Below, piece by piece: positions 1 through 8,878 of a stretch of 64,000 nucleotides of DNA. How positions within the stretch are numbered: position 1 is the first letter of the stretch; every line of letters starts with the position of its first letter. Source of the DNA: Archivesica marissinica (Eukaryota > Mollusca > Bivalvia > Venerida > Vesicomyidae); assembly GCA_014843695.1 (NCBI GenBank), contig CM026404.1, positions 58,391,931-58,455,930 of the forward strand, given 5' to 3'. Below the pieces are notes generated by a model. That model was not told where the DNA came from. It did not search any database and saw only the letters and a program-made list of their open reading frames with translations. The position numbers and the translations under genes are program-made.

Positions 1-1076
1 GACATGTTTATGGTTGTGCGAGTTAAGTCTATTTTCATTAACTGACATGTTTATGGTTGTGCGAGTTAAGTCTATTTTCATTAACTGACATGTTTATGGT
101 TGTGCAAGTTAAGTCTATTTTCATTAACTGACATGTTTATGGTTGTGCGGGTTAAGTCTATTTTCATTAACTGACATGTTTATGGTTGTGCGAGTTAAGT
201 CTATTTTCATTAACTGACATGTTTATGGCTGTGCGAGTTAAGTCTATTTTCATTAACTGACATGTTTATGGTTGTGCGAGTTAATTCTATTTTCATTAAC
301 TGACATGTTTATGGTTGTGCGAGTTAAATCTATTTTCATTAACTGACATGTTTATGGTTGTGCAAGTTAAGTCTATTTTCATTAACTGACATGTTTATGG
401 TTGTGCAAGTTAAGTCTATTTTCATTAACTGACATGTTTATGGTTGTGCAAGTTAAGTCTATTTTCATTAACTGACATATTTATGGTTGTGCAAGTTAAG
501 TCTATTTTCATTAACTGACACTTTTATGGTTGTGCAAGTTAAGTCTATTTTCATTAACTGACATGTTTATGGTTGTGAGAGTTAAGTCTATTTTCATTAA
601 CTGACATGTTTATGGTTGTGCAAGTTAAGTCTATTTTCATTAACTGACATGTTTATGGTTGTGCAAGTTAAGTCTATTTTCATTAACTGACATATTTATG
701 GTTGTGCAAGTTAAGTCTATTTTCATTAACTGACATGTTTATGGTTGTGAGAGTTAAGTCTATTTTCATTAACTGACATGTTTATGGTTGTGCAAGTTAA
801 GTCTATTTTCATTAACTGACATGTTTATTGGTTGTGCAAGTTAAGTCTATTTTCATTAACTGACATGTTTATGGTTGTGCAAGTTAAATCTATTTTCATT
901 AACTGACATGTTTATGGTTGTGCAAGTTAAGTCTATTTTCATTAACTGACATGTTTATGGTTGTGAGAGTTAAGTCTATTTTCATTAACTGACATGTTTA
1001 TGGTTGTGCGAGTTAAGTCTATTTTCATTAACTGACATGTTTATGGTTGTGCGAGTTAAGTCTATTTTCATTAACT
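1..1076. repeat. 43-bp minisatellite, about 25 copies, cut by the window edge
   Basis: A 43-bp unit containing ACATGTTTATGGTTGTG and TCTATTTTCATTAACTG repeats without spacers from base 1 to about 1076. Copies differ at a few fixed positions (gcgag, gcaag or gagag after the gttgt core; acatgt or acatat), so there are a few variant types. The left end lies outside the window, so total length is unknown. The unit is not a multiple of three and carries stops; it is not coding. Confidence 0.97.
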
Positions 1077-1295
1077 GTGGTGTAAAATTGTCTTACTGTA
1101 GTGCTATGTAATTATTTATTTGGTTTGTTACTGGCTGGACTGGTGAACACAAACATTGAAGTCTCTCTAAGCTTGCCTTCGCTTCTTCTAAAACCTAGCC
1201 TACTGAACAAATGTATGTGTAATAATGTGTTGTGTGTACAATGAAACCTGTCTTAAGCAACCAGCAACGGGTATGATTAACAGTGGCTATTTAGT

Positions 1296-1394
1296 AGCCT
1301 GGGAACAGGCGTTGATATATTTTGCCTTGTCAGTCAAATAAATATATTTTAACACCGAGACTATTAATTGGACCGTATTGAGTTTCTGATCAAC
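1296..1394. mobile_element. MITE family A, partial copy
   Basis: Begins AGCCTGGGAACAGGCG and continues with the family-specific GTCAGTCAAATAAATATATT block and a CCGTATTGAGTTTCTGAT segment. Fuller copies at 4746-4891, 59394-59548 and 60008-60163 end in the inverted AGCCTGGG. This copy lacks the other end. Confidence 0.7.
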
Positions 1395-1671
1395 GCCTGG
1401 GGAAACTGGATGGGTTTTCCGTGTAATTATTGACTAGCATTAACCCTATTAATAGGCCTATTAGCATGTGACTTAATTGACCTTTCTGCCGATTTTGATT
1501 GACAGCTGGCGTTAGCCAATCGCATCGCACCATTTGCGCACACTCCCGGCAACGGCTTATCGCCGCCATCTTGTTAGACAAACAATGCATATTAGACAAA
1601 CTAGTAACGAGTAGACAAATTTGAAAAGGCGTGAATTTGATCGAAAATACGGGTTTAAAATTGTTTTAATG

Positions 1672-1797
1672 ATGTTGAAAATGTGTAGCTTTGGTGTGTG
1701 GGTTAGTTATAGTACAAAATTAGTCGACATCCTGGTGATCGACGTTAAATTCAACCCATTTCAAAATCCTTGGACAAATCTAAAAGTGTGTATATGA
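1672..1797 (+). pseudogene. Degenerate THAP-domain exon, copy 1
   Basis: From ATG at 1672 the frame reads MLKMCSFGVW, later DVKFNPF and TNLKVC, then a stop. It lines up residue by residue with the better-preserved THAP exon at 2230 (MVKRCSYGLC, DVKFVPFPKP, TNLETC). THAP domains are C2CH zinc fingers used by P-element transposases and their domesticated relatives. The second cysteine of the first pair is lost here (W in its place), so this copy looks dead. Divergence from copy 2 suggests an old duplication or two independent insertions. Confidence 0.5.
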
Positions 1798-2229
1798 ACC
1801 ACAAAATACCAGACAGCTGCTTTAAAAACAATGCATCTATAAAAACACCGACTGACCCCATATAGTCATTCTTTTCTAGCAAACACAGCAATCAAATTTA
1901 AGCGTGTCACACTGTTTATTGGGAGTAATCGACTACCGGTACATCACAGAGACCGCCGACTGTATAATATCCCGGATAGGGGCCTACTACTATTATCAAG
2001 ATCAAAATTGCACATCGGAATTTAGCACTGATTGTGCTAATTGGTCAATTATAAAATGTGTGCACATAATTATAGCATTGATTACTACACCGAATCATTG
2101 TTGTATCGTTCTGTCAGACAAACGAGTTATTTAGTAACGTTTTAATCAAATCTGATAACGAGTGATCGTGATCTGAAATTATGTTTTGAAAAATAATTAC
2201 AAATTAATTAATGCTGTCTGTCATTGACA

Positions 2230-2413
2230 ATGGTGAAAAGATGTAGTTACGGTCTGTGTGACAGTGATAGTAGATATCCAGATCGATTGATAGGTGACGT
2301 TAAATTCGTGCCATTTCCAAAACCTAAGACAAATCTTGAAACATGTCTAAGGTGAATTAAACGACCAGCTGAATACATCCAAAATTAATGCAAACAGATA
2401 TATTTGCACAAAA
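2230..2413 (+). pseudogene. THAP-domain exon, copy 2, disabled
   Basis: ATG at 2230 opens MVKRCSYGLCDSDSRYP, then GDVKFVPFPKPKTN and LETCLR. The C-x4-C start and the VKFVPFPKP strand are typical of molluscan THAP fingers. The next codon is TGA where the family has the tryptophan of RWI, followed by IKRPAEY, a one-base frameshift, then INANRYICTK and a GTAAGT donor at 2414. The YICTK block matches the YVCSKHF end of THAP domains. One nonsense and one frameshift change make this a pseudogene, either of a P-element-like transposon or a THAP gene. No later exon was found. Confidence 0.6.
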
Positions 2414-2658
2414 GTAAGTTGAAATTAATTTATTTATGCATAATAAAATATTTCGAAAAAATATATTCTGCCTTTATAGATCTACTGTTCACAAGAGATA
2501 TGTGAGTATAATGGTGATTAAAATTATACATGTGGTTCATACATATTGTCGTGGATGGTGGACTAGGGATCAGATAGTAGTAATAGTACCCATGCATGTG
2601 CAGAGCTGTGGGATTCCCATATTAGCTCAGTGAACTTACTGGTGTTCAGTTTTTGGGC

Positions 2659-2883
2659 CTAATGTTCGAGTCTTCTAGGAGGCATAGGGTCGAGTCTCTC
2701 AAGACGGTGGCATATTTCATTTCTTTTGATGTCAAAGTTGACACGATATGGTTGTTCACTCTTCCGTTGACTGCGAAAGCATTTTCCACGAACACTTAAC
2801 ATGTCCTCAACCGTTAAATATATCTGTACTTTAGAGAAATAACCATCACTGAAAAACTTAAACCATTGCTGTCTTGCTTTCAA
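2659..2883 (-). pseudogene. ORF remnant, possibly SWIM-associated transposon protein
   Basis: A 74-codon minus-strand reading frame with WFKFFSDGYFSKVQI and VRGKCFRSQRKSEQPYRV. The second block resembles the strand that precedes the SWIM zinc finger (pattern V-x-A-K-x3-S-Q-R-x4-P-x2-V) in molluscan THAP/YqaJ-type mobile-element proteins. The cysteine part of SWIM is not visible. It lies 250 bases from THAP copy 2 but on the opposite strand, so the two are not one gene. The assignment is a pattern-level guess. Confidence 0.25.
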
Positions 2884-3214
2884 CGAGATATTCTTATCTG
2901 GGTGAAATAAAACCGAGAAATTCGACGGAATTTATCTAGATTAACTCGATGCAGGACTGCGTTAGACGCCATTTTGTTAGATAGCTTGTCTCGCGTGGTT
3001 ACAGCGAGCACCGGTAACTATGGGGGGCGTGCCTAAGTAGCGTTTGCAGAAAGGTCAATTAATGACATACTTGAATTGAAAGCGAGGCACTGCAATGTTA
3101 ATTACTATAATTGGCTGCCATTGTTTATGGGTCAACAGAACAATAAATAGTTTCAAAAAGTATAATGTGCGATAAATAGTTTCAAAAAGTATAATGTGCG
3201 TCTGATTTGACATA

Positions 3215-4731
3215 TACTGAGTCAAAAAAGAAACGATACCTGGTGTTTATGTGTCTATAATTTCAACATTTATTAAGAAAATTCTTTGAAAATTCATAAG
3301 ATGATAGTCCAACATGTTTGAAAGAGGAGCACATAAAGCATAATGAGCCTCCGAAACTGTCTGCTGCGTGATGATGTAATTCGTCGGACCGGGGTCTAAT
3401 GGAGTTTTCACACAGACGTCAATACCGAGTATGGGCACCATTTGCGTCTCTCACTGCAATGCACCGCCGTCGCATCGAACGGAAGAGTGTCTGAATCTCT
3501 TGCTGGTCAATATTTGTCCACTCCTGACGCAAAACATCCCTCAGTTGGTTTAACGTTACCGGCTGACGTCGTCTGACGCGGCGGTCTAACGTATCCCACA
3601 AATGTTCTATGGGTGACAAGTCTGGTGACAAAGCAGGCCACGGCAGGGTTTCAATATTGTTCTGCTCCAATAATGTGGTGGAAATCCGAGCAGTATGACA
3701 CCTGGCGTTGTCCTGTTGGAACAGTGTGACGTTTCTGTTGGCGTTAAAGAACGGCACAACAACTGGCGCAAGGATCTCATCACAGTACCGCTGGGCGTTT
3801 AGGTTCGCGTCCACCACTAACAGTTCAGTGCGACTGCCAAAGGTGATACCGCCCCACGCCATAACGCTTCCGCCCCCGAACAGATCGACCTGACGTACAC
3901 ATGCGTCGGCATAACGTTCACCGCGTCTGCGATATACCCGCTCTCTGCCATCCGCTCGACGCAAACAGAACCGCGATTCATCGCTAAACATCACCGAATT
4001 CCACTGTAACCGAGTCCAGCGAGCACGTTCCGTCGTCCATTCCCGCCGTACGTCACGGTGACGTCGTGTCAGGATGGGTCCAACGTATGGCCGATAGGCA
4101 CGAATGCCACGTTCACCGAGCCGGTTCCTGACTGTTTGTGCACTGATGCGATTGTTGGTCATCCCAGGAGTAACGGCAGCTGTGTGCGTAGCAGGTAGGA
4201 ACCGGTCACGTAAATGTGACGTCCGAATGTGACGGTCCTGTTCACGCGTCGTCACACGTGGTCGACCAGATCTTGGACGGTCGTCCACCGATCCATGTGT
4301 TCGATAACGTCGAAGTAGACGTGTTATCGTGATCCGCGTAACCCTGAGTCGATTTGCGACGTCACGCTGACGTAAACCGCCGTCAATCATGCCAATGGCA
4401 CGCATTCTCTGATTGCGGTTTAGCCTAGGCATTTTGTTAGAGGTAGCAATGGGTATGTAAGGTGTTTTTCCCCGATGATAATGCAATACCAGTACAATAA
4501 ACCGGTTTTCCGATTTGTACATGTGTAGGAAGTTGTCTTTGTTGAGGAGCAAGCGCAAATCGGAAATTCGGCGTTCCAGGATTATCGGGTGTTTATTTAC
4601 CTGTGTTTATGGTTGGCTGACGTTGCAATAAGATACCCGGTACTGATACGTAATAATATATTAAACATTTCTATGGTTTTATCCGTTTTACGTCATTTTT
4701 AGTTTGGTATCGTTTCTTTTTTGACTCAGTA
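3215..4731 (-). mobile_element. Structurally complete Tc1/mariner element
   Basis: The two ends are perfect 26-bp inverted repeats (3215-3240 and 4706-4731) beginning TACTGAGTCAAAAAAG. Each is flanked by TA (3213-3214, 4732-4733), the target duplicated by Tc1 elements. Between them lies one uninterrupted transposase gene on the minus strand. Length is 1517 bp, usual for Tc1. Perfect TIRs and an open frame point to a recent insertion. The interior is GC-richer than the surrounding AT-rich DNA, which fits recent arrival. Confidence 0.95.
3419..4432 (-). CDS. Tc1-family transposase, DD34E, apparently intact
   Basis: 337 codons on the minus strand from ATG at 4432 (MPRLNRNQRM). An in-frame upstream extension to 4558 exists, but the internal start gives the usual Tc1 length and an N-terminal helix-turn-helix. 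Residues 1-60 form a paired-like HTH (DVANRLRVTRITITRLLRRY) followed by GRPRV, a Tc1-type linker motif. The DDE catalytic core has D151 in MFSDESRF, D241 in QQDNARCHTA and E276 in LSPDLSPIEHLWD, with 34 residues between D241 and E276. No stop or frameshift. The enzyme cuts and pastes the element via the TIRs at TA sites in the nucleus. Its arginine content is high compared with typical Tc1 proteins. Confidence 0.95.
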   Translation of the reverse strand: MPRLNRNQRMRAIGMIDGGLRQRDVANRLRVTRITITRLLRRYRTHGSVDDRPRSGRPRVTTREQDRHIRTSHLRDRFLPATHTAAVTPGMTNNRISAQTVRNRLGERGIRAYRPYVGPILTRRHRDVRREWTTERARWTRLQWNSVMFSDESRFCLRRADGRERVYRRRGERYADACVRQVDLFGGGSVMAWGGITFGSRTELLVVDANLNAQRYCDEILAPVVVPFFNANRNVTLFQQDNARCHTARISTTLLEQNNIETLPWPALSPDLSPIEHLWDTLDRRVRRRQPVTLNQLRDVLRQEWTNIDQQEIQTLFRSMRRRCIAVRDANGAHTRY

Positions 4732-4745
4732 TATAAAGTGGATCT

Positions 4746-4891
4746 AACCTGGGAACAGGTGTCGATATATTGTGCCTGGTCAGTGAAATAAATATATTTT
4801 AACACCAAGACTATTAATTGGGCCGTATTGAGTTTCTGATCATTTTGCCAGAAGTTAAAAGTGAAAAATCGACAGACTGGAACCCAGGCTA
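4746..4891. mobile_element. MITE family A, near-complete copy
   Basis: Starts AACCTGGGAACAGGTG and ends GACTGGAACCCAGGCT, imperfect terminal inverted repeats. About 146 bp, non-coding. It lies 13 bp from the Tc1 element. The same body is found at 17890, 59394 and 60008. Confidence 0.8.
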
Positions 4892-5077
4892 GCTATTTAG
4901 CAGAGAGGGCAGTTTAAATGTTAAACAATCTCCCCACTGGGAGTATAATATCTTGCTGCTCAATACTGCTTGATAGAGGTGACCACAAACTTACGTAATC
5001 AGCTTGAACCACGGGTATAGTAACACAATCAAATACCTGAAATTGTTGCTGATTATGTTTTCTATGTCATTGTATAT

Positions 5078-5270
5078 ACAGTCAAATCTGTGCTAAAGGC
5101 CACCTCCGAATAAAGGCCACATATGAAAAACCTGTCTCTAAAGACCACCATTTTTCTCTCCCGTTGAGCCATTTTCAGTGCATTTTAACCCTCTACTGAG
5201 AGGCCACCTGTCAACAAAGGCCACTTTTTGACTTTCCCGAGGGTGACCTTTATAGACAGGTTTGACTGTA
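5078..5270. mobile_element. Palindromic MITE family B2
   Basis: Begins ACAGTCAAATCTGTGC and ends AGACAGGTTTGACTGT, inverted repeats of about 15 bp, with a GGCCACC-rich body. The same subfamily recurs at 40020-40208. Related but distinct B1 copies, with TTAAGCAGCCA bodies, are at 13385, 13672, 18172, 39806 and 41888. Confidence 0.85.
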
Positions 5271-5410
5271 CATGTATGTTGAGGGCATTATTTGTATTAG
5301 CCATGTGTTATGTAAGCTCCCTCGTAAAATAATGTATTTATTATTACCACTAAATTACACTACCAAATAACTACTTTTGCGCTTTTTACAACTGAGAGAT
5401 ATTACTATTT

Positions 5411-5727
5411 CAGGGATCATTCTAGAGGGCGATGTGGGCGAAATTGTCGCCCTAGGGACCCTGACTTCGCCCACTTCTCCCTAAAAAAATAATATTTTTT
5501 GGTTTTTACGATTTTCGAACAAAATTTTGTCTAGTAAGATACACTGGCCCATTATAAAGCACTCCTTCTATTCAAATATTGTATTTAATGGTTGTACTGT
5601 GCATTTTAACCCTTTGTACTGTGCATTTTAACCCTATTTTGCAGAAGTATATTAAAGAACACCATTTAAGGAAGCGACCATGTGCTTTCTCACTTCTCCC
5701 AAAAATTCTGACCTAGAATGAACCCTG
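5411..5727. mobile_element. Non-autonomous hAT-like MITE with CAGGG ends
   Basis: Ends are CAGGGATCATTCTAG (5411) and CTAGAATGAACCCTG (to 5727), inverted and nearly complementary. CTATTT stands immediately outside both ends, consistent with a 6-bp target duplication. No coding capacity. Confidence 0.75.
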
Positions 5728-5887
5728 CTATTTTAGCGAACACAATGATTTACATAGTCTGTACTTCGTAGTTAGGGAGACTTAGGGAGACTAATGTCTC
5801 CCAATTAACTCATTCTTAGCTCGAGCACAGCAATAAATGTGATTTTTCTTACATGCAAATTGATCCTGAGTAATACTCTAAGTGGAT

Positions 5888-6095
5888 TTCGTGATAGCGC
5901 TGTGGATGCGCATTCGCTTCAGGTCCGGAGTTCGAGCCCTGCTGGAGCCGTTATGATTGTGCCCTTAGGCAAGGCATTTAAATTCCACGTTGCCTCTTCT
6001 CTCTCCCTCATGGCGATGGATTCCATCAGAAATGAGGTCTCAAGAGTGATTAAAGTTGAAATAACTTGTTTCGCAATCAAGCTAAAATAAATTTG
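5888..6095 (+). mobile_element. tRNA-derived SINE family C
   Basis: Head reads GTGATAGCGCTGTGGATGCG with a box B-like GGAGTTCGAGCCC. The body contains CCTTAGGCAAGGCATTTAAA, and the 3' end is GAGCTAAAATAAATTTGTAT. A second full copy is at 36975-37210 and a 3' piece at 13571-13680. Confidence 0.85.
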
Positions 6096-6114
6096 TATAA
6101 ATTAATAATCTTAC

Positions 6115-6312
6115 CATTTCTGAAGCTGTATTTGGACTGGTGACCGACTGGACACAGCTTAATTTATTCGTTACATTTTTATACACGCGTGGCCTTAATT
6201 CATACGGTTGCAATGAGCGCACATATCTGATTTGTTCTGTGTCATAATTGTTGTGTTTCATATTACAAAAACGTTTGTCCCACATCATGTCATCCTTAGT
6301 AAGTGCGACAGA
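6115..6312 (-). CDS. Candidate internal coding exon, product not recognised
   Basis: A 198-bp, 66-codon open segment bounded on the minus strand by an AG acceptor (just after 6312) and a GTAAGA donor (below 6115), phase 0 at both ends. It encodes MMWDKRFCNMKHNNYDTEQ, then RSLQPYELRPRVYKN and a serine/threonine-rich tail. Composition is protein-like, unlike the repeat-driven frames nearby. The donor abuts a SINE that would lie in the next intron. I do not recognise the family and could not find partner exons. A spurious frame remains possible. Confidence 0.35.
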
Positions 6313-6571
6313 CTTTAGGCTGCTTATTGTGTGTCGACACAATGCCTCGGAAATGTGTTTTTGCCATATCAGTGTTGTTTAAAATAATGCATTCACCTTA
6401 TGACGGTAGAATTCCTTACATTTTTGGGACCAACCAAATAATGCTCAAACTTATAATTTATTTTTTTCTGGATTGTATAAATGAGCCACACTATAGGAAA
6501 ACCAACATAATGGACTAGAAAACGTACAACTTGTGAACAGGTAACGATAGCATTACAACCTTGGTGTGTGT

Positions 6572-6862
6572 TTTACGTTTATTTATCGTCGCTACCGGTT
6601 GCCCATATGAGCGACGCCTCCTGAAGAGATTAGTCATTTTAGATTTTTGGAGGATAGTGTAATGATACAGACAGAGACCCATTCCAGAGTCTCCTCTGGT
6701 TCTTTTACGTGCACGGTGTAAAGCACCGACACGAGACCACAGCTTAAAGTCCCATCTGAAAGACTGTTAATTTTATTAGGGTCAGACGGGGGATCGAACC
6801 TGTGATCCCTGGATTACCAGTCCAGCGTGTTACCACTGGACTACATATCTGTCTGTGAAACC
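6572..6862 (-). mobile_element. tRNA-derived SINE family A
   Basis: Minus-oriented copy. It ends with the tRNA-like head (TGGTAATCCAG loop, GGTTCGATCCCCC box B), while TTACGTTTATTTATCGTCGC marks the 3' tail. Other copies: 29119-29460 (two fragments), 30620-30765, 40345-40505 with 40771-40890, 42132-42412, 59650-59935 and the fold-back at 25712. Confidence 0.9.
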
Positions 6863-7229
6863 TTGGTATGAAACTCTTAAGATTCAAGTGATGAACCTGA
6901 GCAATGTTGTTAACTCTTTGCATGATGGGTAAAATTAAGGCTATAAATAGTTCAAATAATTGTAGCAGCCGATACTTCACTAATATGTTTTTATCGTATT
7001 TGTAGCTGACAAATATGTAATGGAGTTGCACGACATATTTAACTTATTTTCACTGCTGGCATGCTAGAGTACATACATACCTTGTGCATGTAAACATTCA
7101 AGTTTGTTTGTTTTCCTGTCAATTATTTTGATTCTCCTAAAACTCAACTCAAATGTATTTTGTTATGGATGTACATGTATAGTCCTTATTCAGCGAGCTC
7201 AAACTGGTTCATTGAAATTTTGCATAGTT

Positions 7230-7680
7230 TATTTTAATCATATTTTATTGCATTCATTCTATATATACAATGTATAGAACAAAACAAATGAACACACTTG
7301 TATAGTTATACATAGTATATGCAATTTATGTCATTGTTGTGCACAAGAATTGTCAATAAATGTTGAAGCAAATGGGTTGGGCCACGAGTTTTAACAACAT
7401 TAGTTACAGCCCCTCCCCAAATTTTGCATCGATTGCCTTTAAAAAATAAGTCTCTTGATGCATGTTCATTTATCCTAATATTACCTTTAAAGTGACATTG
7501 CATCACAATACCTTTAAAGTGACATTGCATCACAATACCTTTAAAGTGACATTGCATCACAATACCTTTAAAGTGGCATTGCATCACAAAAATGCATTAT
7601 TATGTAGAAATAGCATTGCCACTACAAATTCTTCCGAAGTGTTAATGTCTATTTCAGTAAAAGATTTTCACTAATGTATT
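7230..7680. repeat. Interspersed repeat E with a 27-bp tandem expansion
   Basis: Contains four copies of a 27-bp unit (CCTTTAAAGTGACATTGCAT plus TCACAATA) at about 7483-7588. Flanking text (TTTAATCATATTTTATTGC, AACATTAGTTACAGCCC, GCCACTACAAATTCTTC) recurs in the C1D intron at 14690-15935. The reading frames here are repeat artefacts. Confidence 0.75.
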
Positions 7681-8635
7681 GTCGTCTTAATGAATCATAA
7701 ACGTATTGTTGATTTTGTAAATAAATATCCACAAAGGGAGACAATTTACAAATACCAGTGGTAATTTCGCAAAATGCAGTTCATATGTGGGCAAAAAATT
7801 ACATTTATTCCTAATTAATTACGGAAAGATCGTAAACACAATTGTTGATCGTCTGCTCTTTAGAAAGCACATTAGGTGGCTTTAATTATTAAGAAAACAT
7901 CATGCCTATAATTTATACATGATGTGCAACACATTGTGTTAGTCACTAAATGGGAATATATTTATACTGTGCTATAACTTCACAGGATCAACATTTTTAT
8001 CTCACCTCAGCAAAGCTTGTGTGAGCTATTGTTACCTCATTGTGCTCATCCAGTCCATCGTCCGTCCGTGAACATTTCCAAACATCTTCTCAGTAATCAT
8101 TGGGTCTATATTCACCATTTATAGTCATATGGTACTTGGGTAGGTTGTGGATTACAAAATTGTTAAAACTGACGTCATTACATAATCCAAGATGGCCACT
8201 GTCTAAAAATAGCATACATTCTTAAATCTTCCCACAAACCACTAGCCAGATTTCGGCGAATCTTGGTTGCTGTACAATGCTCTCTGAAAGCAGAGGGGGT
8301 GTCCAATTGTATGTTTGAGCCAATAGGGTACTGTCATATATATATGGAAGGTATCGGCGAGGCGATCGCTCGGGTGCAATTTCCATCCATATCGAATGAT
8401 TATGTCATCCAAGTTTGCCTTCGAACGGTCAGCCGTATATGAGATTTCAAATGTCTTCTTCTCACACCGATCAGCCAATGGTCAAGAAACTGTGTCTGTA
8501 TGGTCCTTAGGTGGAGCCTTTCCAACGTTGTTAAAATAATGTTCCAAATCTTTCACAAAAATATTGCGTCTTGCGTACAAACAAATGGATACTTAGGCGA
8601 CTACGAGCACAATCGACTATGGTCCTGTGTTAATA

Positions 8636-8770
8636 CTTATATGACTACAAATAGTCTTGTGTCATTATAAATAATCTTATGTGGTTATAAATGATCTTAT
8701 GTGACTATAATGATCTTATGTGGTTATAATTGATCTTATGTAGTCATAATTGATCTTATGTGTTTGCAAA
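8636..8770. repeat. Short degenerate tandem repeat, 20-25 bp
   Basis: Five or six copies of a unit built on TGATCTTATGTGGTTATAA. The sequence from 7690 to 8635 before it shows no gene or recognisable repeat. Confidence 0.75.
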
Positions 8771-8878
8771 ATCGACTTTAGTTGTCATTGACAGGTTACG
8801 GGTTAAATGTAAGCTAAGGCCAAACGTGAAGACGAGGGGAAATTAGTACATTGCATATCAATGTGATTTTTACTTACT

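Larger units (their letters stand above)
1077..3214. other. Region without a recognisable intact gene
   Basis: Outside the THAP relics and MITE fragment this is AT-rich sequence. Two motifs of the type GCCGCCATCTTGTTAGACA (about 1562) and GCCATTTTGTTAGATAG (about 2968) are related and may be ends of one old element. A 37-bp direct repeat (caataaatagtttcaaaaag...) occurs twice at about 3140-3199. Confidence 0.5.

Noticed and set aside
8242..8478. Minus-strand 78-codon frame (RSKANLDDIIIRYGWKL)
   Set aside because: It starts without ATG, has no clear splice signals and no recognised family.
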